From Olsenella sp. (GTDB lineage Bacteria > Actinomycetota > Coriobacteriia > Coriobacteriales > Atopobiaceae), in NCBI GenBank assembly GCA_015062715.1, contig SUUD01000059.1, positions 1 through 9,342 on the forward strand: a DNA stretch of 9,342 nt. Reading direction: 5' to 3'. Each line of letters starts with the position of its first letter. Positions within the stretch are counted from its first letter, which is position 1. Both the position numbers and the translations under genes were made by a program. The notes below the pieces were generated by a model that worked only from the letters and a program-made list of their open reading frames with translations, was not told the DNA's origin and made no database searches. Shown one piece after another: positions 1-6,988 of this stretch.

Positions 1-23
1 CGCGTTCCGTGCCATGGCGCCTT

Positions 24-329
24 CTAGAAGGTCATCTCGCGGAACGTGTAGGGCGATTCGAGGACGACGTCCCCCTCGGCCGCCTGGGCCTCGCGCAAGC
101 CGCGGGTCATCTGGTCGGCGCAGCTCGTCGGGCGCCGACCGCAGGTGTTGCCCTCGAGCAGCCCGATGACCTGGTCGACCGACATGCCCCTGACCAGCTT
201 TGATATGGCCGAGAGGTTGCCCGCGCAGCCGCCGTCGAAGCTGATGGCCTCGATGGTCTGGCGGTCGTCGTCGAGGTCTATGTGAATCATGCGCGCGCAG
301 ACGCCGCGCGGTCGGAAGTCGTAGTGCAT
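24..329 (-). CDS. TIGR03905-type four-cysteine TSCPD-domain protein
   Basis: This 101-residue protein matches what I know of the small four-Cys TSCPD family (TIGR03905 type): an MHYDFRPRGVC start, the GGCAGNL segment near residue 34, ISKLVRGM near 43, and a cysteine pair in NTCGRRPTSCADQ. Cysteines sit at positions 11, 35, 63 and 70 and could bind a metal. The name-giving TSCPD reads TSCAD here. The family is related to the C-terminal domain of B12-dependent ribonucleotide reductases, but the stand-alone proteins have no established function. I chose the ATG at 329 because homology begins there; the longer open frame upstream runs back through purB and is spurious. An AGGAAAGG-like ribosome site lies upstream, rather far from the ATG. 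The gene follows purB by 67 bp on the same strand and may be co-transcribed with it. Confidence 0.85.
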   Translation of the reverse strand: MHYDFRPRGVCARMIHIDLDDDRQTIEAISFDGGCAGNLSAISKLVRGMSVDQVIGLLEGNTCGRRPTSCADQMTRGLREAQAAEGDVVLESPYTFREMTF

Positions 330-396
330 GCGATGCTTGCCTTTCCTCTTGCTGTTGCCACCGGGGAAGTATCCCCCTTGGCGCCGCCCCGCAAAC

Positions 397-1743
397 CTAC
401 TCGAACGAAAGCGCCTCGAGGCGGTCGAAGACGGGGGCGATCCTGCCCAGGAAGCTCCAGGGGTCGAAGATGGCGTCGAGCTGCTCGCCCGTGAGCGTGC
501 ACTCGTCGTCGGCCTCCAGGCGCTCGCGCAGGGTGGCGCCGTCGCGGGCCTGCTGCACGTCGTCCCACACGGCCATGGAGTTGCGCTGCACGATGGCATA
601 GGCTGCCTCGCGCGTGATGCCCGTGTCGACCAGGGCAAGCAGGACCTTCGACGAGAAGATGAGCCCGCGCGTGGAGTCGAGGTTGGCCCTCATGCGCGCC
701 GGGTAGAGCACGAGGCCGTCGATGATGCGAATGAGGCAGTGGAGCATGTGGTCGAGGGCGATGAAGCTGTCGGCCAGGGCGACGCGCTCGTTGGAGCTGT
801 GGCTGATGTCGCGCTCGTGCCAGAGGGCGACGTTGTCGAAGGCGACCTGGGCGTTCGCCTTGACCACGCGCGAGAGGCCGCAGACCTTCTCCACCGTGAT
901 GGGATTGCGCTTGTGGGGCATGGCGCTGGAGCCCTTCTGTCCCTTGCGGAACGGCTCCTCCGCCTCGAGGGTGTCGGTCTTCTGGTGGTTGCGGACCTCG
1001 AGCGCGATGCGCTCGCAGGTCGCGGCCGTAGTGGCGAGGACGCCGGCGAGGTAGGCGTGGTGGTCGCGGGAGATGACCTGCGTGGAGAGCGGGTCGTGGG
1101 CCAGGCCCAGGTGCTCGCAGACGTAGGACTCAACGAAGGGGTCGATGGACGAGTAGGTGCCCACCGCGCCCGAGATCGCGCCCACGGCAACCTGCTCGCG
1201 CGCGTCGAGCAGGCGGTCGAGGTCGCGGCGCAGCTCCCAGGCCCAGCTGCCGAACTTCATGCCAAAGGTCATGGGCTCGGCGTGGATGCCGTGGGTGCGG
1301 CCGACGCAGAGCGTGTCGCGCTCCTCGAGGCCGCGGCGGCGGCAGATGACGCCCAGCTGACGGACGTCGTCGATGATGATGTCGGTCGCCTGGGCGAGCT
1401 GGTAGCACAGGGCGGTGTCGCCCAGGTCCGAGCTGGTCATGCCGTAGTGGACCCAGCGGGAGGGCTTGGGGTCGCCCTCGGGAACCTCGGCGTCGATGTA
1501 GGAGCCCATGTTGGTGAGGAAGGCGATGACGTCGTGGTTGGTCACGGCCTCGATCTCGTCGACCTCGGCGCGGTTGAACTTGGCGTGCGCGCGGATGTAG
1601 GCTGCCTCGTCCTTGGTAATGCCGCACTGGCCGAGCTCGGCCTGCGCCTCGCAGGCAAGGACCTCGATCTCCTGCCAGATGGCGTACTTGTTCTCGAGCG
1701 AGAAGATGTGGCCCATCTCCGGGCGCGTGTACCTATCGATCAT
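397..1743 (-). CDS. purB: Adenylosuccinate lyase
   Basis: The cytosolic purine-pathway enzyme splits SAICAR to AICAR plus fumarate, and adenylosuccinate to AMP plus fumarate. The 448-residue chain has the usual length for the compact bacterial type and starts IDRYTRPEMGHIFS. It shows the fumarase/aspartase-superfamily features: TSSD at about 103-106, the RTHG histidine (His151, likely general acid) and the signature GSSAMPHKRNP at 271-281 with the catalytic serine loop. The ATG at 1743 has a good GGAAGGAG ribosome site. Only 17 bp separate this ATG from the 54-bp inverted repeat of a mobile element, so the ribosome site is intact but any native promoter has been moved upstream or replaced. 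The TSCPD gene follows. No truncation or missing active-site residue is seen. Confidence 0.97.
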   Translation of the reverse strand: MIDRYTRPEMGHIFSLENKYAIWQEIEVLACEAQAELGQCGITKDEAAYIRAHAKFNRAEVDEIEAVTNHDVIAFLTNMGSYIDAEVPEGDPKPSRWVHYGMTSSDLGDTALCYQLAQATDIIIDDVRQLGVICRRRGLEERDTLCVGRTHGIHAEPMTFGMKFGSWAWELRRDLDRLLDAREQVAVGAISGAVGTYSSIDPFVESYVCEHLGLAHDPLSTQVISRDHHAYLAGVLATTAATCERIALEVRNHQKTDTLEAEEPFRKGQKGSSAMPHKRNPITVEKVCGLSRVVKANAQVAFDNVALWHERDISHSSNERVALADSFIALDHMLHCLIRIIDGLVLYPARMRANLDSTRGLIFSSKVLLALVDTGITREAAYAIVQRNSMAVWDDVQQARDGATLRERLEADDECTLTGEQLDAIFDPWSFLGRIAPVFDRLEALSFE

Positions 1744-1760
1744 GCGTGCTCCTTCCGGAC

Positions 1761-1814
1761 GAGACAGTTGGGGACGGTTCTCAACTGTCTCAGAGACAGC
1801 TGGGGACAGGTCTG
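1761..1814 (+). repeat. Left 54-bp terminal inverted repeat with REP-like hairpin
   Basis: It is perfectly complementary to 2754-2807. It begins with a hairpin, GAGACAGTTG (1761-1770) pairing with CAACTGTCTC around an 11-nt loop. A diverged third copy of the motif, GAGACAGCTGGGGACAGG, follows. Identity stops sharply on both sides. The layout resembles REP/BIME units mobilised by RAYT transposases. Confidence 0.9.
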
Positions 1815-2001
1815 CCCAGCGGCTTGGTCACCATGACATTCTACAAGCTGGTCTTTTCGGAGACACCGCTCACCTAATGCATGTTGGGATATCCCCAAGA
1901 AAGAATCGGGTCGCCGCCCCGCTCGCAAATGGGTCGATGACGCCTTTCGACATTGTGCTAGCTTCCATCATCAACACCTTCCTCGTGCCAAGGGGGCCAT
2001 C

Positions 2002-2751
2002 ATGCCCAGGACGCCACGCGCTAAGAGCGAGTCGGGAATCTACCATGTCATGCTCCGCAGGGTCGGACGCCAGTACCTGTTTGAGGATGACGGCGATCGG
2101 TCGGCCCTTCTCGCGACCATAACGAGGGTCTTCTCTGAGGAGGAGATCGACCTGCTTGCCTGGTGCATCATGGACAACCACGTTCACCTCGTCGTTGTCG
2201 ACCACAATGACGCGTTGAGCCGGGCCATGCATAGAATCAGCGTCTCATATGCGCTGCGCCTCAATCGCAAGTGCGGCCACGTTGGCCACGTGTTCCAAGA
2301 CCGGTTCCTCAGCAAGCCCGTCGAAGACGACAGCTACCTCCTCGAGGTGATTCGCTACGTCCACAACAATCCCGTCGAGGCGGGCATTGGCACGGCTCGG
2401 GACTATCCCTGGAGCAGCTATGCGGAGTACGCACGCGGAAGGGAGGGCCCTGCCAAGACCGACCTGGTGCTCGACATGCTTGGCGGGCCCACCAGGTTCG
2501 AGGAGGTCGTGGCCGCGCAGACCCCCGACTCCCCGCACGACATCCTGGGGATGTCTCCCTCGTCGGATTCGGTTCTCAGGTTGGCGACCGAGGTCTTGGG
2601 CGTTCCTCCCGACACCATCGGTGGGCTGCCCAAGGAGCGGCGCGACGAGAAGATCCGGCTGCTTGGAGGGGCGGGCCTGTCCGTCAGGCAGATCGAGCGG
2701 GTTACGGGCATAGGTCGCAACACCGTGAGCCGCGCGCTCAGGGGAGAGTAG
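2002..2751 (+). CDS. REP-associated tyrosine transposase (Y1/HUH, IS200-like)
   Basis: This 249-residue enzyme belongs to the Y1 transposase superfamily (TnpA_REP/RAYT group), which nicks and joins single-stranded DNA. The opening PRTPRAKSESGIYHVMLR is typical. The HUH motif is MDNHVHLVV with His60 and His62, and the probable catalytic tyrosine is Tyr119 in IRYVHNNPVEAG. A C-terminal segment at about 224-246 (AGLSVRQIERVTGIGRNTVS) looks like a helix-turn-helix, probably for DNA recognition. The ATG at 2002 has an AAGGGGG ribosome site about 8 bp upstream. The gene reads opposite to all its neighbours and lies between perfect inverted repeats, and it is intact, so the element may still be active. 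It is not a full IS200/IS605 unit because no tnpB is present. Confidence 0.92.
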   Translation: MPRTPRAKSESGIYHVMLRRVGRQYLFEDDGDRSALLATITRVFSEEEIDLLAWCIMDNHVHLVVVDHNDALSRAMHRISVSYALRLNRKCGHVGHVFQDRFLSKPVEDDSYLLEVIRYVHNNPVEAGIGTARDYPWSSYAEYARGREGPAKTDLVLDMLGGPTRFEEVVAAQTPDSPHDILGMSPSSDSVLRLATEVLGVPPDTIGGLPKERRDEKIRLLGGAGLSVRQIERVTGIGRNTVSRALRGE

Positions 2752-2753
2752 GT

Positions 2754-2807
2754 CAGACCTGTCCCCAGCTGTCTCTGAGACAGTTGAGAACCGTCCCCAA
2801 CTGTCTC
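2754..2807 (-). repeat. Right 54-bp terminal inverted repeat with REP-like hairpin
   Basis: This is an exact reverse complement of 1761-1814, with the same hairpin and internal motif copies. Its outermost two bases form part of the argH stop codon (TGA at 2808-2806). The hairpin could also act at the 3' end of the argGH transcript, but no U-tract follows it. Confidence 0.9.
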
Positions 2808-4470
2808 ACTTCTTCTTGCGGTTGCGCTCGGTCTCCTCGTCGCGGCGGCGCTTCCTCTCCTCCTCGCGCCTGCGCGCCTCGTCCTCGGCACGCCTGCGGT
2901 CGCGGTCCGCACGGTGGCGCATGATGTCGTGCTTGCGCTCGCGCACCCTCTCGGCTCGGCGGCGCTTGACCTCCTCGACCACCTGGGCGGTCTGCCCGCC
3001 GCCGCCCGCGGCCATCGCCGCGTCGACCATGGCGCCGGCCTTCGACGGGCCGATCTCGACCATGCCCCTCTCGCGAATCAGCTTGACCGTGCGGCGGTCG
3101 CGCTTGAGCTGCTGGCTGGCCTCGCGCACCTGGATATGCACCACGTCGTGGCCCGTTCCGCCGTATGTGGTGCGGGCACGCACGATCGCCTCGGGGTCCA
3201 GCTCGCCCACGATGTCTTTCTCGAACAGCGGCGAGGCCTCCTTGAACTCGTCAAGCGTAAGGTCCTCGAGGCCCTTGCCGTTCTTCTCGCAGTACAGGAC
3301 GAGCTCGCCCACCACCTCGTGCGCCTTGCGGAAGGGCATGCCCTTCTTCGCCAGGTAGTCGGCCACGTCGGTCGCGGCCGTGAAGCCCAGCTTGGCCTCC
3401 TCGAGCATGCGGTCCTCGTGCACCGTCCAGGTGTCGACCATGCCCTCCATGCAGATCATGGCGTCGCGCAGCGTGTGGCAGGCGTCGACCACGCCCTCCT
3501 TGCACTCCTGGAGGTCCTTGTTGTAGGCGAGCGGCAGCGACTTCATGGTCACGAGCAGCTGCATGAGGTCGGCATAGACGCGGCCGGTCTTGCCGCGCGT
3601 GAGCTCGGCGAAGTCGGGGTTCTTCTTCTGGGGCATGATCGAGGAGCCCGTGGAGTAGGCGTCCGAGAGCGTGATGAAGCCAAACTCGGTGGTCGACCAG
3701 ATGATGATCTCCTCGCACAGGCGCGACATGTGCATCATCGAGACCGCGCAGGCGTAGTCGAGGTCGAGCAGGTAGTCGCGGTCCGAGACGGCGTCCATCG
3801 AGTTGGGCGAGGGCCGGTCGAAGCCGAGCAGCTCGGTGGTGTAGAAGCGGTCGAGCGGGTAGGTGGTGCCCGCCAGCGCCGCCGACCCCAGCGGGTTGAC
3901 GTTGGCGGCGTCGTAGGCGTCGTTCAGGCGCTTGAAGTCGCGCGTGAACATCCAGAAGTACGCCAGCAGGTGGTGCGAGAACAGCACCGGCTGGGCATGC
4001 TGCATGTGGGTGTAGCCCGGCATGACCACGCCGAAGTTCTTGCGCACGGCGCGCATGAGGACCTTGCGCAGGGAGTAGTTCTCGGCCATGAGCTCGAGGG
4101 CGAGGTACTTGGCGTGCAGGTGCGTGTCGACGGCCACCTGGTCGTTGCGCGAGCGGCCGGTGTGCAGGCGCTGGCCCGCCGCACCGATGTCATGCGTGAG
4201 CTCGCGCTCGATCGCCATATGGATGTCCTCGTCGTCCGCGTCGTAGCGGAAGCGCCCCTGGCGGATTTGGTTCTCGATCTCGAGCAGGCCCACCTCGATG
4301 TGCTCGAAGTCGGACCGCGTGATCACGCCCTGGCGCGCCAGCATGCGCGCGTGGGCGATCGAGCCCGCGATGTCCTGTCGGTACATCTTCTTGTCGATGG
4401 GCAGCGAGGCCCCGAAGCGCTGGGTGAACTGACCCACGCTCTCCTCGAACCTGCCAGACCAAAGTGCCAT
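2806..4470 (-). CDS. argH: Argininosuccinate lyase with charged C-terminal extension
   Basis: The enzyme splits argininosuccinate to arginine and fumarate, the last step of arginine synthesis, in the cytosol. The start MALWSGRF, LHTGRSRNDQ (102-111), THMQHAQP (154-161) and the signature GSSIMPQKKNP (275-285) with its catalytic serine are all intact. I chose the ATG at 4470, which has a strong AGGAGG site. The frame is open 26 codons further up, but that part has no homology and runs through an intergenic hairpin. The usual family length is about 460 residues; here the fold appears to end near GGTGHDVV...QQLKRD (residue ~458) and the chain continues to 554. The tail has a GGGG linker (~489-492), then a mostly Arg/Glu/Lys helix ending NRKKK. 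The stop codon overlaps the mobile-element end by two bases, so the native C-terminus may have been longer. It lies 104 bp after argG. Confidence 0.95.
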   Translation of the reverse strand: MALWSGRFEESVGQFTQRFGASLPIDKKMYRQDIAGSIAHARMLARQGVITRSDFEHIEVGLLEIENQIRQGRFRYDADDEDIHMAIERELTHDIGAAGQRLHTGRSRNDQVAVDTHLHAKYLALELMAENYSLRKVLMRAVRKNFGVVMPGYTHMQHAQPVLFSHHLLAYFWMFTRDFKRLNDAYDAANVNPLGSAALAGTTYPLDRFYTTELLGFDRPSPNSMDAVSDRDYLLDLDYACAVSMMHMSRLCEEIIIWSTTEFGFITLSDAYSTGSSIMPQKKNPDFAELTRGKTGRVYADLMQLLVTMKSLPLAYNKDLQECKEGVVDACHTLRDAMICMEGMVDTWTVHEDRMLEEAKLGFTAATDVADYLAKKGMPFRKAHEVVGELVLYCEKNGKGLEDLTLDEFKEASPLFEKDIVGELDPEAIVRARTTYGGTGHDVVHIQVREASQQLKRDRRTVKLIRERGMVEIGPSKAGAMVDAAMAAGGGGQTAQVVEEVKRRRAERVRERKHDIMRHRADRDRRRAEDEARRREEERKRRRDEETERNRKKK

Positions 4471-4527
4471 GAGCTCCTCCTTGCGACGCCTTGGCCCAGC
4501 ATACCCTGAAGGGCGGCTCAAGACGGG

Positions 4528-4551
4528 TGGGTGCCGGTCACCCGGCACCCA
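4528..4551 (-). other. Perfect GNRA-loop hairpin between argG and argH
   Basis: In the transcript, a 10-bp perfect stem (TGGGTGCCGG with CCGGCACCCA) closes a GTGA loop, which is a GNRA tetraloop. It lies just after the argG stop. No real U-tract follows (CCCGTCTT), so it is more likely an intercistronic stabiliser or a weak or partial terminator that lowers argH relative to argG. It lies outside the chosen argH start. Confidence 0.6.
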
Positions 4552-4574
4552 GTCGTAACCTTATGCGCTCTCCC

Positions 4575-5819
<1,245 letters not shown>

Positions 5820-5832
5820 CTTGTTCCTCCTG
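5820..5832 (-). promoter_or_regulatory. argG ribosome binding site
   Basis: AGGAGGAACAAG immediately precedes the ATG at 5819. This near-consensus site decides the start against the longer open frame, whose first codons overlap the attenuator. Confidence 0.8.
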
Positions 5833-5871
5833 GTGGTATGCGTCATTCGACAGCGGGTTACCCTCGCGCAG

Positions 5872-5897
5872 AAAAAGAGCCCGGTCATGCCGGGCTC
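5872..5897 (-). terminator. Intrinsic terminator in the argG leader (attenuator)
   Basis: On the minus strand, GAGCCCGG pairs with CCGGGCTC (8 bp, all Watson-Crick) around the loop CATGA, and five T follow directly at 5876-5872. It ends 52 bp upstream of the argG ATG, inside the argG transcript, with no upstream gene for it to terminate. It is therefore best read as an attenuator. Its 5' arm plus loop (5898-5886) can pair instead with leader segment 5954-5941. Confidence 0.85.
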
Positions 5898-5981
5898 CGT
5901 CTGGTCTGTGTGGCGGGGGTGTTCTCTAGCCAACCGAGAGGGACGCACGGCATGCGGGCAAAATACGTCGAGCCTGGCGTC
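5886..5981 (-). promoter_or_regulatory. Mutually exclusive RNA pairings of the argG attenuator
   Basis: Segment 1 (5981-5972, GACGCCAGGC) can pair with segment 2 (5951-5942, GCCGTGCGTC): 5 bp plus 3 bp around a 2x2 internal loop. Segment 2, extended to 5954-5941 (CATGCCGTGCGTCC), can pair with segment 3 (5898-5886, GGAGCCCGGCATG): 7 bp uninterrupted, then shorter matches. Segment 3 is the 5' arm of the terminator. Segment 1 coincides with arginine codons 13-17 of the leader ORF. This is the 1:2, 2:3, 3:4 logic of trp/his attenuators. The pairings were found by eye and no energies were computed. Confidence 0.6.
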
Positions 5982-6018
5982 GGAGGGAGGACACGGTCCT
6001 GACGTTGCGGTGGTTCAT
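5926..6018 (-). CDS. Arginine-rich leader peptide upstream of argG
   Basis: This is a 30-codon ORF from ATG at 6018 to TAG at 5928-5926. It has a strong ribosome site (GAGGGGAGGGG just before the ATG, AGGGG core 2-3 bp from it, GGAG about 6-7 bp). Seven codons encode arginine (positions 4, 7, 13, 14, 17, 18 and 24), with two tandem pairs (CGA CGC and CGA CGT) in the middle. The stop lies 28 bp before the attenuator stem, as expected if a ribosome finishing the peptide lets the terminator form. The peptide starts MNHRNVRTV and has no homology I recognise; its job is probably to be translated rather than to act as a protein. Caution: arginine is common in random GC-rich frames. The case rests on position, ribosome site and RNA pairings together. 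Confidence 0.65.
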   Translation of the reverse strand: MNHRNVRTVSSLRRQARRILPACRASLSVG

Positions 6019-6105
6019 GTCCCCTCCCCTCTTGGCTTCTGCATGGTCGGGCCATGCGTGCGGTCGTTGGGTTGAGACTTTACCCTGAAAAGATTCCCGT
6101 TCGCG

Positions 6106-6114
6106 GATATAACA
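6106..6114 (-). promoter_or_regulatory. Possible extended -10 promoter for the argG leader
   Basis: TGT-TATATC on the minus strand resembles an extended -10 element and would start a leader transcript about 80-90 nt before the leader-peptide ATG. I find no good -35 at the right distance. The surrounding 6105-6165 is noticeably AT-richer than the genes. It also holds the near-palindrome TTGTAAACAA and an AAACAAC/GTTTGTTT inverted pair that could be operator sites. I see no clear match to the ArgR box. Confidence 0.3.
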
Positions 6115-6201
6115 CGCGATGGAAACAAACGGGGTGCATGTTGTTTACAAAGGAATGCCCGATGTCGCGAAAATGTGGGGACCCGGAGGGCCAAGGAGTG
6201 T

Positions 6202-6244
6202 CCCTTTTGGCTCGGAGCCAAAGGGAAACGTCCCCTTTGGCTCC
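6202..6244 (-). repeat. Triple alternating repeat downstream of nrdG, hairpin-forming
   Basis: Three copies of a 12-base motif alternate in orientation: CCCTTTTGGCTC (6202-6213), GGAGCCAAAGGG (6214-6225) and CCCTTTGGCTCC (6233-6244). The last two form a perfect 12-bp stem with a 7-nt loop, starting 6 bp after the nrdG stop codon. No U-tract follows, so it is either a weak terminator, a 3'-end protector, or part of a dispersed palindromic repeat family. The first two copies can also pair with each other, giving two competing hairpins. Confidence 0.7.
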
Positions 6245-6250
6245 CCCGGG

Positions 6251-6976
6251 CTAGGCGCGGCGAAACTCGTAGTGATCGAAGAGGGGCGGCAGGTCTGCCG
6301 GGACGTCCGAGGGGTAGACCGTCTCGTCGGGAAGCTCCCCCGTGGTGCCCACGTGGCGGTAGGCCTGCACGGCCCAGGAGCGCACCCCGCGCTCGGCAAG
6401 ATCGTGACCAATGGCCGAGATGTCCCCCGGTGACAGGAGCGCCGGATGCCAGGTGGTGCGCGCCTCCATGTCGACGCCGGACGCAAGCACCGCCTCGAGG
6501 CTCTCGCGTACCAGGGCTCCCGTCTCGCGCCCCAGTGTGACGCGGTCGTAGGCGTCCCAGGGCGCCTTGACGTCGATGCCCACCCAGTCGAGCAGCGGCA
6601 GCGCCTCGCGCAGGCGCGCGGGATAGGCGCCGCAGGTGTGCAGGCCCACCTCGAAGCCCAGCTCCTTGGCGCGCGCGATCGCCCAGACGGTATCGGCCTG
6701 CGCAAGGGGCTCACCGCCCGAGAAGACCACGCCGTCGAGCAGGCCCCGCCTCGACTCGAGCAGAGCGAACAGGTCGTCGGCCGTCTGCGCGGCGGCGTCG
6801 CGCGACTGCAGGGCGTGGTTCTGGCAGTAGGGGCAGCGCCAGGGGCAGCCGGCGAGGAACGCCACGCAGGCGAGCTTGCCGGGCCAGTCGACCGTGGAGA
6901 AGGGGGTGATGCCCCCTATGAGAAGCCGATGCCGGCCGCCGTCAGGGCAGCCGGCATCGCATGAGAGTTGAGTCAT
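6251..6976 (-). CDS. nrdG: Anaerobic ribonucleotide reductase activating protein (radical SAM)
   Basis: This 241-residue radical-SAM activase uses a 4Fe-4S cluster and S-adenosylmethionine to abstract hydrogen from a glycine of the class III reductase, generating the glycyl radical. The cluster motif is CPWRCPYC (Cys44, Cys48, Cys51). SAM-binding GGEP is at 87-90. The N-terminal GGITPFSTVDWPGK is typical of the NrdG2-like group rather than the shorter E. coli NrdG. Nothing lies between it and the radical-domain gene except 12 bp (TAA to ATG). No good ribosome site precedes the ATG, so translational coupling is likely. A 10-bp inverted repeat covers codons 6-17. Its likely substrate is the separate radical-domain protein just upstream, bound to the NrdD catalytic chain. 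Confidence 0.93.
   Translation of the reverse strand: MTQLSCDAGCPDGGRHRLLIGGITPFSTVDWPGKLACVAFLAGCPWRCPYCQNHALQSRDAAAQTADDLFALLESRRGLLDGVVFSGGEPLAQADTVWAIARAKELGFEVGLHTCGAYPARLREALPLLDWVGIDVKAPWDAYDRVTLGRETGALVRESLEAVLASGVDMEARTTWHPALLSPGDISAIGHDLAERGVRSWAVQAYRHVGTTGELPDETVYPSDVPADLPPLFDHYEFRRA
6927..6959 (-). other. Inverted repeat at the start of nrdG coding sequence
   Basis: A perfect 10-bp inverted repeat (CGATGCCGGC and GCCGGCATCG, 13-nt loop) lies about 18-50 nt into the nrdG message, in an N-terminal region not conserved in the family. A second 6-bp GC hairpin follows at 6901-6917, but that one is largely dictated by the conserved GGITP codons. Such a hairpin could slow initiation or make nrdG depend on coupling. 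Confidence 0.5.
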
Positions 6977-6988
6977 TGCGGCGAGCCG

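Larger units (their letters stand above)
1761..2807. mobile_element. RAYT-type single-gene element with 54-bp inverted ends
   Basis: The unit is 1047 bp with identical inverted 54-bp ends (1761-1814 and 2754-2807), checked base by base, enclosing one plus-strand Y1/HUH transposase gene. Each end contains a REP-like hairpin. I see no target-site duplication, which fits HUH enzymes using single-stranded intermediates. The element occupies essentially the whole gap between argH and purB. The 187 bp between the left repeat and the transposase ATG holds no convincing gene. On the minus strand it has a TAGAAT hexamer at 1838-1843 that could be a -10 for purB, but no good -35 accompanies it. GGGATATCCC near 1885 is a short palindrome of unknown use. 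Confidence 0.8.

Noticed and set aside
328..1836. Long plus-strand open frame of about 500 codons opposite purB
   Set aside because: It is a shadow of purB in GC-rich DNA with low-complexity Val/Ala/Gly/Asp content. The minus strand encodes a complete, recognisable enzyme.
1740..1928. 62-codon minus-strand ORF upstream of purB
   Set aside because: It runs through the 54-bp inverted repeat and shows no homology or ribosome site.
4471..4548. In-frame 26-codon N-terminal extension of argH containing five Arg codons, considered as a second arginine leader
   Set aside because: It has no stop before argH, starts within a hairpin, and the AGGAGG site points to the ATG at 4470. Arg codons are expected in such GC-rich sequence.
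5872..6120. T-box riboswitch in the argG leader
   Set aside because: I find no T-box sequence or specifier stem. The leader ORF with Arg codons and the alternative pairings explain the terminator better.
6015..6221. 68-codon minus-strand ORF overlapping the argG leader
   Set aside because: It has no ribosome site, crosses the probable promoter and the repeat region, and matches no family. The leader ORF starting at 6018 in another frame has the strong ribosome site.
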